A stretch of 37,817 nucleotides of DNA from NCBI GenBank assembly GCA_035560005.1, contig DATMAN010000101.1:1-37817 (forward strand), read 5' to 3'. The notes beneath the pieces are model-generated. The model was not told where the DNA came from. It saw only the letters and a program-made list of their open reading frames with translations, and ran no database searches. Numbering within the stretch: the first letter of the stretch is position 1; the number at the start of each line of letters is the position of its first letter. The DNA is from Burkholderiales bacterium. GTDB lineage: Bacteria; Pseudomonadota; Gammaproteobacteria; Burkholderiales; Eutrophovitaceae. Shown here piece after piece: positions 17,098-25,807 of the stretch. The translations under genes were made by a program, and so were the position numbers.

Positions 17098-19242
17098 TCA
17101 GGGGCGGCGATCCGCCGGGCGCTCCGTTTCCCGATGGAGCGGCTTTTCAAGCCTCGCTTCCTCCGCTCGTTCCTCCTCTCGCGGGAAAGCGCGCGGCAAA
17201 AAGAAGTCCAGCGGCCGGGTGGTCAGCCGGCGCAGCAACCTCGCGCCGAGGACGCCCAGCTCTCGCCTGTCGAGATCGTAGGCGCGCGCCGCGGTATAGA
17301 GCGACAGCCCGAAACTCACCGACAAATTCAGAACGAACATCGTCCCCACCCCGGCCAGCGCCCAGAAGAACCAGCCGGTGGTGAACCAGCCGTCCAGGCC
17401 GGCGCAGGCGAAGGCCAGCATCCCGGAGGAGAGCGTGACGTGACGCACGTCGAGCGGCAGTCCGAGAAACTGGCCGAATACCGGCGTGAGCCCGAGCAGA
17501 AAACCGAGCGAGATGTTGGTGCCCCAGCCCGCCGCATTGCGCGACACGACGCCGGCGAGGCGCACCATGCGGCTGCGGCCGAGGCGCCGACCGAGCGCAT
17601 GGTCGGCGATGGCCTGCGGCAGCCGGTGCCAGGCCGCCCAGTTGTCCAGCCAGCCGCCGATCATGGCCGCGGCATAGAGCAGCGCCCCGGTGAACGCGGC
17701 GTAGAACACCGTACCGCTGTCCACTGGTGAGAGCGTCTGGAATACATGGCGGGCAGCCTCGCCGTCGAGATAGTTCCGGCCCAGCGCCAGCCGCCAGAAG
17801 AAGTTGAACAGAAAGGCTCCGCCGAACACGACAGCGACATTGGCCACTGCGGCGGCGAACTGCGAGCAACAGATGCGCACGGTGTACTCGACCACGCGAT
17901 CGAGGCGCTCGGTGCGGTCGCGTACTCGCAGCAGCGTCGCCAGCGCCGCTGCCGTCATCGCCGGCTGTTTGGTGGCGAGGATGAGATGGAAGTGGTGCAA
18001 GAGCATGAAGCTCAGCGCGTAGTTCAACCCCGCCGCGAGCCCCTCCACGAACAGGGGCAATCCGGCGTGGGTGACTTCGAGCTTGACCGCCGCGGTCGCC
18101 ACGGTGAGCAGCCCGCCGCCCGCCGCCGCCAGCCAGATGTGCCGGTACTCGCGCAGGCTGCGCGCCACGTAGTGTTCGCCGGTCTTCCCGGAGCGCTCCA
18201 CGATTTTGCGCTGGAGCATCTGCAGCGACTCGCGCAGCAGATGCCGCGGGCTGCGGTCCTGGTGCGCCAGCACCGTGAGCCTGACGAGCAGCCGGTGGAT
18301 CGCTTGCGCGCGCGATTGCGGGTTGGCGGCCGACATGATCTCGACCATGACTTCCATGCGCTCGAGGCAGCGCTCGATGACATCGATGCCGTAGACTACG
18401 TCGACGCTCACGCCCTCGCCTTCGAGTCGCCGGCGGATCTCCTGCAGCTCGCTGCGGCATGCCTGCGCGGTCTGCCGCCAGCGCCGAAGGATCGCCCCGA
18501 AATCCGCGGTGCCGGCCTGCCAGGCCTGGACCAGCGTATCGGACGCCAGCGCCAGACGGTAGAACGGCGCCTCGCCGATGGATTTCGCGCGGCCGCGCTC
18601 GCGCAGCTTGCGCGAGAGCCCCTGTCCCTGGACCCGCACGGCCAGCAAGCGAAATCCTTCGGCGAACGCGGTCCTCAGAGGCTTCCAGCGCGCGGACTGG
18701 TCGGCCGGCACGACCAACTCGACGAGTCGTTCGAAGATCTCCGGCGGCAGGTGCTGCAAGCGCTCGACCGCCTTGCGGGTGCTGTACAGACGGGTGATGA
18801 GCCGCGAGAGGTCGAAGGTATCGGAGGGCTCGGGCAGCAGGCGGCGCAATATGCGGTCGGTGAGCTCGGCGATGAACCCCCGATCGCCCGGAATGCCGGT
18901 GTCGCCGAACAGGCCGACCGCCTCGGTTTCCCAGACGATCTCGGCGCACAGCTCCTGGAACGCGCGTCGCGCAGCCGGGGAGGCATTCAGCGCGTGCAGG
19001 GCAGCCAACAGCCGCGCCCGCCCAGCCAGCGGGTCCTCGGGATCGATATCCATCTCGCCTCGCCGGGTCCACTCGACCAGCTCGACCAGGGCATCGAGCC
19101 GGCGCTCCAGGGACGCGGCCAGAGCGATCGCCGACAGGCGATCGGCAAGCTGCGCAGCCAGTCCGTCGCCTCGCTCGGCGGGGGGAAAGCACTCGAGGAC
19201 CTGGCTGCGGATTGTTTCCGGCGAGTGGTCGGCAAGCCCCAT
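17098..19242 (-). CDS. PF10136 'site-specific recombinase' family membrane protein
   Basis: A protein of about 714 residues of the PF10136 SpecificRecomb family, frequent in betaproteobacteria. Despite the family name it shows no Tyr- or Ser-recombinase motif. The N-terminal half is helical and soluble; the second half has about six or seven hydrophobic segments (from LAAAGGGLLTVATAAVKL, through FAAAVANVAVVFGGAFLFNFFW and GTNISLGFLLGLTPVFGQFLGL, to WFFWALAGVGTMFVLNLSVSFGLSLY). It is therefore an inner-membrane protein. The start is uncertain: the ATG at 19242 is preferred, a GTG at 19272 would add ten residues, and neither has a clear ribosome site. The role is unknown; calling it a recombinase would mislead. 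Confidence 0.85.
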   Translation of the reverse strand: MGLADHSPETIRSQVLECFPPAERGDGLAAQLADRLSAIALAASLERRLDALVELVEWTRRGEMDIDPEDPLAGRARLLAALHALNASPAARRAFQELCAEIVWETEAVGLFGDTGIPGDRGFIAELTDRILRRLLPEPSDTFDLSRLITRLYSTRKAVERLQHLPPEIFERLVELVVPADQSARWKPLRTAFAEGFRLLAVRVQGQGLSRKLRERGRAKSIGEAPFYRLALASDTLVQAWQAGTADFGAILRRWRQTAQACRSELQEIRRRLEGEGVSVDVVYGIDVIERCLERMEVMVEIMSAANPQSRAQAIHRLLVRLTVLAHQDRSPRHLLRESLQMLQRKIVERSGKTGEHYVARSLREYRHIWLAAAGGGLLTVATAAVKLEVTHAGLPLFVEGLAAGLNYALSFMLLHHFHLILATKQPAMTAAALATLLRVRDRTERLDRVVEYTVRICCSQFAAAVANVAVVFGGAFLFNFFWRLALGRNYLDGEAARHVFQTLSPVDSGTVFYAAFTGALLYAAAMIGGWLDNWAAWHRLPQAIADHALGRRLGRSRMVRLAGVVSRNAAGWGTNISLGFLLGLTPVFGQFLGLPLDVRHVTLSSGMLAFACAGLDGWFTTGWFFWALAGVGTMFVLNLSVSFGLSLYTAARAYDLDRRELGVLGARLLRRLTTRPLDFFLPRAFPREEERAEEARLEKPLHRETERPADRRP

Positions 19243-19319
19243 GGCGTCGGCCGACAAGCTACCACAACACACCGCGAAACCGGCTCGGAAATCCGTGGTT
19301 GAAGGTCTACAATAAGTTT

Positions 19320-19955
19320 ATGAACGCGTCCGTGTCATCGATTCTCGGCGCCGTGCTGGGAGGACTACTCGTCCACCAGGGACCGGCTTCCGGCCAAGGC
19401 GAGTGGTACGAAGGCAAAGCCAGCGGCTTCTGGGGCCTGTCGCCCGACTCGCAGGTTTTCGAGGGCGCCATCAGCAAGTTCGGTCTGTCGGCTTTCGGCG
19501 GGCGCGTCGAAGAGCCGGCGATCGAAAAGCACTACAGCGGCTACCGCTTCACCGATCTGTTCACAATCGAGGGATCGAAAACCAGTCTGTCCCTGCCGCC
19601 GGGCGCTTGCGGCTATGACTCTCTGAGCAGCGACCTGGACGCCCCCTGCCACGGGGCAGCTTGGAGCCTGACCGGCGTGGCCACGCTCCAGGAAGGCCTT
19701 TCGCTTTACGGCCGGCTCGGCCTGCAATACTGGGAGAAGCAGCGCGGGGCCGACCTGCCTCTGTTGCGCAATGGCCAGCAGGACCTCGGCACGATGTACG
19801 GGGTGGGCATGAGCTACCAATTCAGGAAGGACTGGTATCTGCATTACGATCTGGAGCGCTATTCCGATGTCGCGCCGGGTCTGGGTCTGCGCCCGGGACG
19901 CGAGCTCGGCCTCTCCACGCGCATCCACTCGATCGGACTGTCGATCCGCTTCTGA
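19320..19955 (+). CDS. small outer-membrane beta-barrel protein
   Basis: A 211-residue predicted outer-membrane protein. A signal peptide (MNASVSSILGAVLGGLLVHQGPASGQ) precedes alternating amphipathic strands, and the chain ends in the aromatic SIGLSIRF, the C-terminal Phe signature recognised by BamA. Strands such as LSLYGRLGLQYWEK, MYGVGMSYQFRKDWYLHYDLERY and LSTRIHSIGLSIRF suggest an eight-stranded OmpA-membrane-domain or OmpW-like barrel. Two cysteines (GACGYD and APCHG) could make a loop disulfide. The start may be the ATG at 19320 or a TTG at 19299 just upstream; TACAAT at 19308-19313 would make a transcript from the ATG nearly leaderless. Function beyond a barrel is not evident. Confidence 0.75.
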   Translation: MNASVSSILGAVLGGLLVHQGPASGQGEWYEGKASGFWGLSPDSQVFEGAISKFGLSAFGGRVEEPAIEKHYSGYRFTDLFTIEGSKTSLSLPPGACGYDSLSSDLDAPCHGAAWSLTGVATLQEGLSLYGRLGLQYWEKQRGADLPLLRNGQQDLGTMYGVGMSYQFRKDWYLHYDLERYSDVAPGLGLRPGRELGLSTRIHSIGLSIRF

Positions 19956-20019
19956 GCCCAAGCGCGCAGCCCGGTTCGAGGCCCTGACGCGCCGCTCCCG
20001 CACGCGAGCGCGAAGCGGT

Positions 20020-20883
20020 TCAGTTCAGGCGCGAGGCGCTGCGTTGAAGCTCGACCAGCCGCTGGCGGATATCCCCGGCGTCGCTGCAATCGGGGGAAAG
20101 TTCCAGGTAGCGCTCGAAGTCCGCGATCGCGGCACGGAAGCACTCCATCTCCTGATAGATCATCCCGCGGTCGCGGATCTCCGGGGCCTGGTCGGGCGCG
20201 GCGCACACGATCCATTGCATGATCGCCAGCGCGTGGTCCAGATCGTGGTTGCGCAGGTAGATTGCCTTCAGGTTGCGCAGCATGCGCAGCAGGATGTCCT
20301 TGTTCTTGGCTCCCACCAGCATCCCGGCGATGATCGCGCGCGAGACTTCTCCACCGCGCGTCTCCCGCAGCCGGCGCTGCAGGTCGGTGATGCCCAGCGA
20401 GGCCCCGCCCGAATAGGGGTCGAGAATCACCAGGCCCTCGCCCAGCTTGCACTTGACCAGGAAATGTCCAGGAAAGCAGATGCCCTGTAGCGGCAATCCG
20501 ATCTTTCCGCCGGCGTCCATGTAAAGGATGGACAGCGTGATCGGAATGCCCAACCGCCGGTCGAGCACGTCGTTCAGAAAGCTGTTCCTAGGATCGTAGT
20601 AGTCGCGCGCATTGGGGGCGAAACCGAGCTCCTGGAACAGATAGTGATTGAGCGCCACGATGCGCCGTTGCGCGCTTGATTCCTGCGCGACCCTCGAGCG
20701 GAGCCCTTCGGCGATCGCGTCGATACGCCGCAGGTAGTGCTGCACGTCAAGGTCCGGATAATGATGACAGGCCACCAGCAATGCGGCCTCGGTGAGCGGA
20801 ATGTCTTCGTCCGGACCCGTCAGCATCCGTTCGAACCGCTCGGCCAGCGGACTCTCGACGACCGCATGCTCGACGCGTACCAA
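20020..20883 (-). CDS. SirB1-type transglutaminase-like/TPR protein
   Basis: A 287-residue cytoplasmic protein of the SirB1/UPF0162 family. The first two thirds match the SirB1 N-terminal transglutaminase-like domain, with NHYLFQELGFAPNARDYYDPRNSFLNDVLDRRLGIPITLSILYMDAG around residues 79-124 and FPGHFLVKCK as the second landmark. The segment usually carrying the catalytic cysteine reads DPRNSFLNDVL, so no cysteine nucleophile is apparent and proteolytic or transglutaminase activity is unlikely. The last third is TPR-like (MIYQEMECFRAAIADFERYLELSPD). It lies two bases downstream of the rhlE stop, so the two are probably cotranscribed. Function is unknown. Confidence 0.88.
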   Translation of the reverse strand: MVRVEHAVVESPLAERFERMLTGPDEDIPLTEAALLVACHHYPDLDVQHYLRRIDAIAEGLRSRVAQESSAQRRIVALNHYLFQELGFAPNARDYYDPRNSFLNDVLDRRLGIPITLSILYMDAGGKIGLPLQGICFPGHFLVKCKLGEGLVILDPYSGGASLGITDLQRRLRETRGGEVSRAIIAGMLVGAKNKDILLRMLRNLKAIYLRNHDLDHALAIMQWIVCAAPDQAPEIRDRGMIYQEMECFRAAIADFERYLELSPDCSDAGDIRQRLVELQRSASRLN

Positions 20884-20885
20884 CG

Positions 20886-22196
20886 TCAGGCGTCCTGTTT
20901 GGCGACCGGCGCGCGCAGCAGTGCGGCAATCTGCTGGGAGGGCTTGCGCTGCGGCGACGAAGGCGGCGAACGCGTCGGCACCGGGCCGGCCACGGCGGAT
21001 TCGTAGGGACGCATGAACAGCGGGTCCGCATGACGGGCGGGTTGCATGCGGGGCGCGCGCACAGGCGCCGGAGCTTTCTGTACCGCGAGCTTGCGCTTGA
21101 TCAGTCGCTCGATGGCAGCGAGCTTGTCCCGCTCTTCCCCGGACATCAGCGAAATGGCTTCGCCGCTGCTGCCCGCGCGGCCGGTGCGTCCAATGCGATG
21201 CACGTAGTCCTCGGGGTTGGCCGGTACGTCGTAATTGATGACGAAGGGCAGACCCTCGATGTCCAGGCCGCGGGCCGCAATGTCCGTAGCGACCAGGACG
21301 CGGATTCTGCCTTCCTTGAACTCGGCGAGCGCCTGCATTCGCTCGGCCTGCGTGCGATCGCTGTGGATGGCCGCCGCCTCGACACCATCCTTCTGCAACC
21401 GGTAAGCCAGACGGCCCGCCCCGATCTTGGTATTGCAGAAGACGAGCACCTGGCGCATGTCGCGCGCGCGGACGAGCGACACCAGCACGTCGCGCTTGGC
21501 CGCCGAAGCTACCTCGTAGATCGTGTGGGTCACGGTCTCGGTGACCGAATTGCGCGGCGCCACTTCGACGTGGACCGGATCGTTGAGCAGCTGTTTCGCC
21601 AGCGCCCGGATCTCCTCGGAATAGGTCGCCGAGAACAACAAGTTCTGCCGGCGCGGCGGCAGCAGCGACAGGATGCGCTTGATGTCGGGAAGGAAGCCCA
21701 TATCCAGCATGCGGTCGGCCTCGTCGAGCACCAGGAACTCGACCGCGTGGAACGTGACCGATCGGCTCTGGACGTGATCGAGCAGCCGGCCCGGGGTCGC
21801 GACCAGGATTTCCGCGCCCTGGCGCAGTTGCGCAATCTGCGGATCGATCGGCACGCCCCCGTAGATCGCTGCGGACCTGAGCGCGATGTACTTGCCGTAG
21901 ACGCGCACGCTCTCCTCCACCTGCGCCGCCAGCTCGCGGGTCGGCGCGAGAATCAGCGCGCGCACCGGATGGCGCGCCGGCGAAACGCTGTTGTTCACGT
22001 ATCCGACCAGGCGCTGCAGCATCGGCAGCACGAAACCCGCGGTCTTGCCGGTGCCGGTTTGTGCGGCGGCCATGACGTCACGGCCGAGAAGGATGGCTGG
22101 AATTGCTTCGCTTTGGACTGGCGTTGCTTCGGTGTATCCCTGGTCAGCGACCGCCTGAAGCAACTCGGGAATGAGGCCCAGTTGGGAAAACTGCAT
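20886..22196 (-). CDS. rhlE: DEAD-box ATP-dependent RNA helicase RhlE
   Basis: A 436-residue DEAD-box RNA helicase that remodels RNA, with roles in ribosome assembly and RNA decay. Helicase motifs in order: Q motif YTEATPVQ (21-28), motif I AQTGTGKT (45-52), PTRELA, TPGRLLD, DEAD within VLDEADRMLDMGF, SAT, then domain 2 with TDIAARGLDIEGLPFVINYD and HRIGRTGRAG. The N-terminus FSQLGLIPELLQAVADQGY is of RhlE type. The tail after residue 355 is basic and Pro/Arg-rich, suited to RNA binding. The ATG at 22196 is preferred, with GGAG 11 bases upstream. It heads a unit with the SirB1-like gene. Confidence 0.93.
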   Translation of the reverse strand: MQFSQLGLIPELLQAVADQGYTEATPVQSEAIPAILLGRDVMAAAQTGTGKTAGFVLPMLQRLVGYVNNSVSPARHPVRALILAPTRELAAQVEESVRVYGKYIALRSAAIYGGVPIDPQIAQLRQGAEILVATPGRLLDHVQSRSVTFHAVEFLVLDEADRMLDMGFLPDIKRILSLLPPRRQNLLFSATYSEEIRALAKQLLNDPVHVEVAPRNSVTETVTHTIYEVASAAKRDVLVSLVRARDMRQVLVFCNTKIGAGRLAYRLQKDGVEAAAIHSDRTQAERMQALAEFKEGRIRVLVATDIAARGLDIEGLPFVINYDVPANPEDYVHRIGRTGRAGSSGEAISLMSGEERDKLAAIERLIKRKLAVQKAPAPVRAPRMQPARHADPLFMRPYESAVAGPVPTRSPPSSPQRKPSQQIAALLRAPVAKQDA

Positions 22197-22290
22197 TGGA
22201 TTGTTCGACTCCTGCGCCACCCGCGAGGGCGGCACGCTGCTTGAAATGACTACCGGAAACGGCGTTGCACGCAGCTCCGATCACTGTCCA

Positions 22291-22319
22291 ATGTTACAGA
22301 AGAAGGCTCGCTCGATCAA
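22291..22319 (-). promoter_or_regulatory. candidate promoter of rhlE
   Basis: On the minus strand TTGATC (complement of 22314-22319) and TAACAT (complement of 22291-22296) are 17 bases apart, with transcription expected near 22284 and a leader of about 90 nt. Both hexamers are imperfect, so this is a candidate only. Confidence 0.4.
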
Positions 22320-22453
22320 AGACTTTGTTCTCATGACCAGCGTCCTCGTCTCGTTTCACGCAGCACGCGGGCGCGCGCCCGGCCGGGCGGGCACAAGCGC
22401 AGTCCCGGACGCAGGACCTGCAAGCTGCTGCGCGTTGCCGGAGGGCCGGACGT

Positions 22454-23683
22454 TCAGCTACGGTTCGACGGCTCGCGTTGCGAGCGTTCAGCCACGTTCG
22501 GCCAGGCCCAGAGGCGCAACAGCAAGGCCGCAGCTGCGGCCAATCCGCCGGCCAAGAAGAAGGCGAATGCCGCGCTTTGCCACGCCCAGAGCACACCGAA
22601 CAGCAGCCCGGCAGGAATCGCGGTCAGTCCCAGCACGAGGTGGTACCAGCCGAACGCAGTGCCCTGCGCGGAGGCGTCGGCATACTCGCTGATCGCCGCG
22701 CGTTCGGCGCCTTCGCCCAGACCGAAGCACAGGCCGTAGAAGAGCGTGACGATCCATAGTCCCTGCATCGTCTCGACCAGAGCGAACATCGAGAAAGCCA
22801 GCGCAAACGCGCTCCAGCCGATGAGCAGCACCACCGCGCGGTGCAGGCGATCCGACCATCGGCCGCCGGTGGTGGACGTCGCCGCCTTGGCCAGATTCAG
22901 CGCGCTCCACAGCAGCAGCAGTTCCACTGTCCCGGCGCCCAGCTCGTGGCCGCGCAGCACGATGAACGTCTCCGAGACGCGCGCAAACGCAAACACGGCG
23001 AGCGCCGCCAGATAGCGCTTGAGGGCAGGCTGCAGCGCACCCCAGCGCAGCGGCGGCAGTGGCGGCGGCACAGTCGCCCGGGCCGGCTCGTGGATGCCGA
23101 ATCCGATCAGAGCGACGGCCAGCAAACCGGGCACCGCGGAGAGCAGGATGACCTGGCTGAGCGGCAGCTGCGCCCAAGCCAGCACCGCCGCCGCGACCAG
23201 ACCGCCGGCCACCGCGCCGCCATTGTCGAGGGCGCGATGAAATCCGTAGGCATAACCCTTCATGTGCGGCGCAGTTACGTCCGCCACCAGCGCATCGCGC
23301 GGCGCGCTGCGCAGGCCTTTTCCCACGCGGTCGATCGAGCGCAGGATGAGGACGACCAGCCAACTGGCGGCAAGCCCGATCAGCGGGCGCGCGAGGTTGG
23401 AAAGCAGATAACCGCCGAGCGCGAATCCCTTGCGCCGACCACCCAGCAGATCCGAACGCCGTCCGGACCAGAGCTTCAGAAAGCTGGCGATCGCCTCCGC
23501 GACGCCCTCGATCGCGCCCAGCGCGATCGGACCGGCGGCGAGTACGGTCGCCAGCAGGATGGGGATCAGGGGGACGATCATCTCCGAGGCGAGGTCGTTC
23601 AGCAGGCTGACGAGTCCGAGAACGACGACGGTGCGGGGGAGGCGCGGCGGCGACATGCTGAGCAAACGATGGCGAGCTGGCAT
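22454..23683 (-). CDS. major facilitator superfamily transporter
   Basis: A 409-residue integral membrane protein with about 12 hydrophobic segments and the MFS fold. The loop between segments 2 and 3 reads LWSGRRSDLLGGRRKGFALGGYLLSNL, a good version of the MFS A motif (GxxxDxxGRR). The N-terminal SLLNDLASEMIVPLIPILLATVLAAGP is shared with a group of poorly characterised efflux-type MFS proteins. ATG codons at 23683 and 23656 are both possible; neither has a clear ribosome site. No substrate can be inferred. It is transcribed away from the tRNA gene beyond it. Confidence 0.87.
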   Translation of the reverse strand: MPARHRLLSMSPPRLPRTVVVLGLVSLLNDLASEMIVPLIPILLATVLAAGPIALGAIEGVAEAIASFLKLWSGRRSDLLGGRRKGFALGGYLLSNLARPLIGLAASWLVVLILRSIDRVGKGLRSAPRDALVADVTAPHMKGYAYGFHRALDNGGAVAGGLVAAAVLAWAQLPLSQVILLSAVPGLLAVALIGFGIHEPARATVPPPLPPLRWGALQPALKRYLAALAVFAFARVSETFIVLRGHELGAGTVELLLLWSALNLAKAATSTTGGRWSDRLHRAVVLLIGWSAFALAFSMFALVETMQGLWIVTLFYGLCFGLGEGAERAAISEYADASAQGTAFGWYHLVLGLTAIPAGLLFGVLWAWQSAAFAFFLAGGLAAAAALLLRLWAWPNVAERSQREPSNRS

Positions 23684-23868
23684 TGAAACGGGACCGAGCG
23701 GGAGTGCGCTTTGTCGGACCGAAGCGAGCGCGGTCAGAACCTCGCACTTGGCGCATCCTCTCGCCTCGTGCCGATCCGTGGCGTTTCAATCCGCGTTGCG
23801 CACTGCCCGCACTTTTGGCCGGGCCGATTTCCGCCTCCGAGCCGTTCTGGGACAATACACGCCCACGC

Positions 23869-23944
23869 GCCCCGATAGCTCAGTGGATAGAGCAGCCCCC
23901 TCCTAAGGGGCAGGTCGCACGTTCGATTCGTGTTCGGGGCGCCA
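23869..23944 (+). tRNA. tRNA-Arg (anticodon CCT)
   Basis: A complete 76-nt cloverleaf. The acceptor stem GCCCCGA pairs with TCGGGGC (23934-23940), followed by discriminator G and an encoded CCA. The D arm is GCTC/GAGC, the anticodon stem GCCCC/GGGGC encloses loop CTCCTAA with anticodon CCT at 23902-23904, and the T arm has loop TTCGATT. It decodes AGG. tRNA-Arg genes are common integration sites, and the APE-like locus begins 157 bases downstream, but I see no integrase or repeated tRNA end. Confidence 0.97.
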
Positions 23945-24100
23945 GTATGAACGCGCTTGCCGCAGGCGCTGGAGCACGCGCTCGAAACGGCCGGCTTCGC
24001 GCACGCACGCACGGATCGCGCGGCCCGACTCCGCAACCCGCAGGCGCAGCGGCTCAATTCGCCCTGTAGCTGCCTGCGACCCTCGCCACCGTCAAGGCCT

Positions 24101-24817
24101 TCACGCCATTCCCCCGTTCACTCCGATGATCTGTGCGGAAATGTAGCTGGCCTCTTCCGAGACGAGAAAAGCGACCAACGCGGCGACTTCCTCCGGCCGG
24201 GCCGCGCGCTTCATGGGAACCATTTGTGCGATCTGCTCCGTCGAAAAACCCGAGGCCGCCTCGCCCTCGACGATTCCGGGCGCCACGGTGTTGACCGTGA
24301 TGCCGCGCGAAGCCAGCTCCAGCGCGAGCGCGCGCGTGGCACCATGCAGCCCGGCCTTGGCCGCCGCGTAATTGGTCTGGCCGCGGTTGCCGATCACCGC
24401 GGCCACGGAGGAAACGTTCACGATGCGTCCCCAGCGCGTGCCGATCATCGGCAACAGCAGCGGTTGCGTGACGTTGTAGAAGCCGTTCAGCGAGACGTCG
24501 ATGACGCGATCCCACTGGGCTGCGCTCATTGCGGCGAGCGGAGCGTCCTCGTGAATGCCGGCGTTGTTCACGATCACCTGGATCGGCCGAGCCTGTCCCA
24601 GACGTTCCAGCGCCTCGGCGGCCGCCTGCCGGTCGGTCACGTCGAACGCGACCGTCTCGGCGCTGCCGCCGGCGGCGGCGATCTGGTCCGCAATCCGCGC
24701 CGCCCGGTCCAACCCGCGGTGGGCGTGCACGACGACGTGCAAGCCCCTGCCTGCCAGCGCGCGGCAGATCGCGGCGCCGATGGTTCCGCTTCCGCCCGTC
24801 ACGAGCGCCTTCTTCAA
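24101..24817 (-). CDS. 3-oxoacyl-ACP reductase of the aryl-polyene locus (ApeQ-like FabG)
   Basis: A 238-residue classical SDR of the FabG type that reduces the 3-keto group of an ACP-bound chain with NADPH. Seen are ALVTGGSGTIGAAI near the N-terminus, VNNAGI, and the complete catalytic set Ser (NVSSVAAV), Tyr and Lys (NYAAAKAGLHG). The start is a TTG at 24817, chosen because GGAGAG precedes it and the protein then opens directly with the Rossmann fold (MKKALVTGG). In known aryl-polyene clusters a FabG paralogue (ApeQ) performs the reduction. Here it lies at the left end of the locus, on the opposite strand from the ketosynthase operon. Confidence 0.88.
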   Translation of the reverse strand: MKKALVTGGSGTIGAAICRALAGRGLHVVVHAHRGLDRAARIADQIAAAGGSAETVAFDVTDRQAAAEALERLGQARPIQVIVNNAGIHEDAPLAAMSAAQWDRVIDVSLNGFYNVTQPLLLPMIGTRWGRIVNVSSVAAVIGNRGQTNYAAAKAGLHGATRALALELASRGITVNTVAPGIVEGEAASGFSTEQIAQMVPMKRAARPEEVAALVAFLVSEEASYISAQIIGVNGGMA

Positions 24818-24906
24818 TAATTTCTCTCCGTCCAAATGCCGCGGTCCGGTGACCGCAGCGTGAATGATATGCTTGCGCCAGTGCGACCGCATCCCGATCC
24901 ATTGGC

Positions 24907-25797
24907 ATGAGTGCTCCGCGCAATGGGCGCCAGTGCACGATGCGCGAAATCGGCCGTGGCGCGGTGGTGCTCCGGGTGGCGATGCTCGCGGCGCTGGTCG
25001 CCTTGTCTGGCACGCTGCCGGGCAAGGCCGCGGAGCTGCCGCTGTGGGAAGTAGGCGCTGGCGTGGCGGCGATCGACTTCCCGCACTATCGCGGCTCGGA
25101 TCAGCGCCAGACCTACGTGCTGCCGCTTCCCCATCTGGTCTACCGCGGCAAGCTGCTCGAGGCGGACCGCGATGGCGTGCGCGGCCTTTTCTTCCGCACC
25201 CGCCGCGCCGAACTGCACGTCAGCCTCAACGGCTCGATTCCGGTGGACAGCTCCGACAACCGGGCCCGGACCGCAATGCCGGACCTCGATCCGACCTTCG
25301 AGATCGGACCGAGCCTGGAGATTGCGCTGTGGCGGACACAGGGCGACACGGTCCGGCTCGAATTGCGCCTGCCCGCAAGAACCGTCATCGCGACCGATCT
25401 GTCGAGCTTTCACAACGTGGGCTGGGTATTCCAGCCGCTGCTCAACGCCGATCTGAGCGACACCGCGCTCGGCCCGGCGTGGAATCTCGGCCTGGGCGCC
25501 GGGCCGGTGTTCGGCGACAAGCGCTACCACAATCACTTCTACGGTGTGCCGGCCGATTTCGCCACGCCGGTTCGCCCGGCGTACCGCGCCGAGGGCGGCT
25601 ACGGTGGATTTCAACTGCTCGCCACCGCCAGCCGGCGCTTCGGCGACTGGTGGATCGGCGGATTCGCGCGCGGCGACACTCTGTCGGGGGCGGTGTTCGA
25701 AGACAGTCCTCTCATCCGGCAGAATTACAGCGTGGCCGTAGGGCTCGCGCTCACCCGTGTGTTGAAGCGCTCCAGCCGGTTCGTGGCCGAGAAGTGA
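24907..25797 (+). CDS. MipA/OmpV-like outer-membrane protein
   Basis: A 296-residue exported protein that resembles the MipA/OmpV family. A signal sequence (hydrophobic core VLRVAMLAALVALSGTLPG, cleavage after KAA) precedes a mature start LPLWEVGAGVAAIDFPHYRGSDQ; the YRGSDQ segment and the following LPLPHLVYRG are family landmarks. Strands with alternating hydrophobic residues and long loops follow. ATG 24907 is given as start; ATG 24940 would also keep the signal peptide. It lies directly before the glycosyltransferase gene on the same strand (10-base gap), inside the APE-like locus. It might help insert or anchor the product in the outer membrane, which is inference. The last residues (RFVAEK) extend past a typical barrel end. 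Confidence 0.8.
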   Translation: MSAPRNGRQCTMREIGRGAVVLRVAMLAALVALSGTLPGKAAELPLWEVGAGVAAIDFPHYRGSDQRQTYVLPLPHLVYRGKLLEADRDGVRGLFFRTRRAELHVSLNGSIPVDSSDNRARTAMPDLDPTFEIGPSLEIALWRTQGDTVRLELRLPARTVIATDLSSFHNVGWVFQPLLNADLSDTALGPAWNLGLGAGPVFGDKRYHNHFYGVPADFATPVRPAYRAEGGYGGFQLLATASRRFGDWWIGGFARGDTLSGAVFEDSPLIRQNYSVAVGLALTRVLKRSSRFVAEK

Positions 25798-25807
25798 TTC
25801 GCTGCCG

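Noticed and set aside
17098..19242. Mobile element suggested by the name 'site-specific recombinase'
   Set aside because: No catalytic recombinase residues, no terminal repeats and a membrane-protein profile.
17746..19302. A 518-codon open frame on the plus strand
   Set aside because: It is antisense to the PF10136 membrane protein and shows no family motif.
20020..20883. Active transglutaminase or protease
   Set aside because: The segment usually carrying the catalytic cysteine reads DPRNSFLNDVL, without a cysteine.
23869..23944. Phage or island attachment site in the tRNA
   Set aside because: I found no second copy of the tRNA 3' end in the window and no integrase gene, so it is not listed as a feature.
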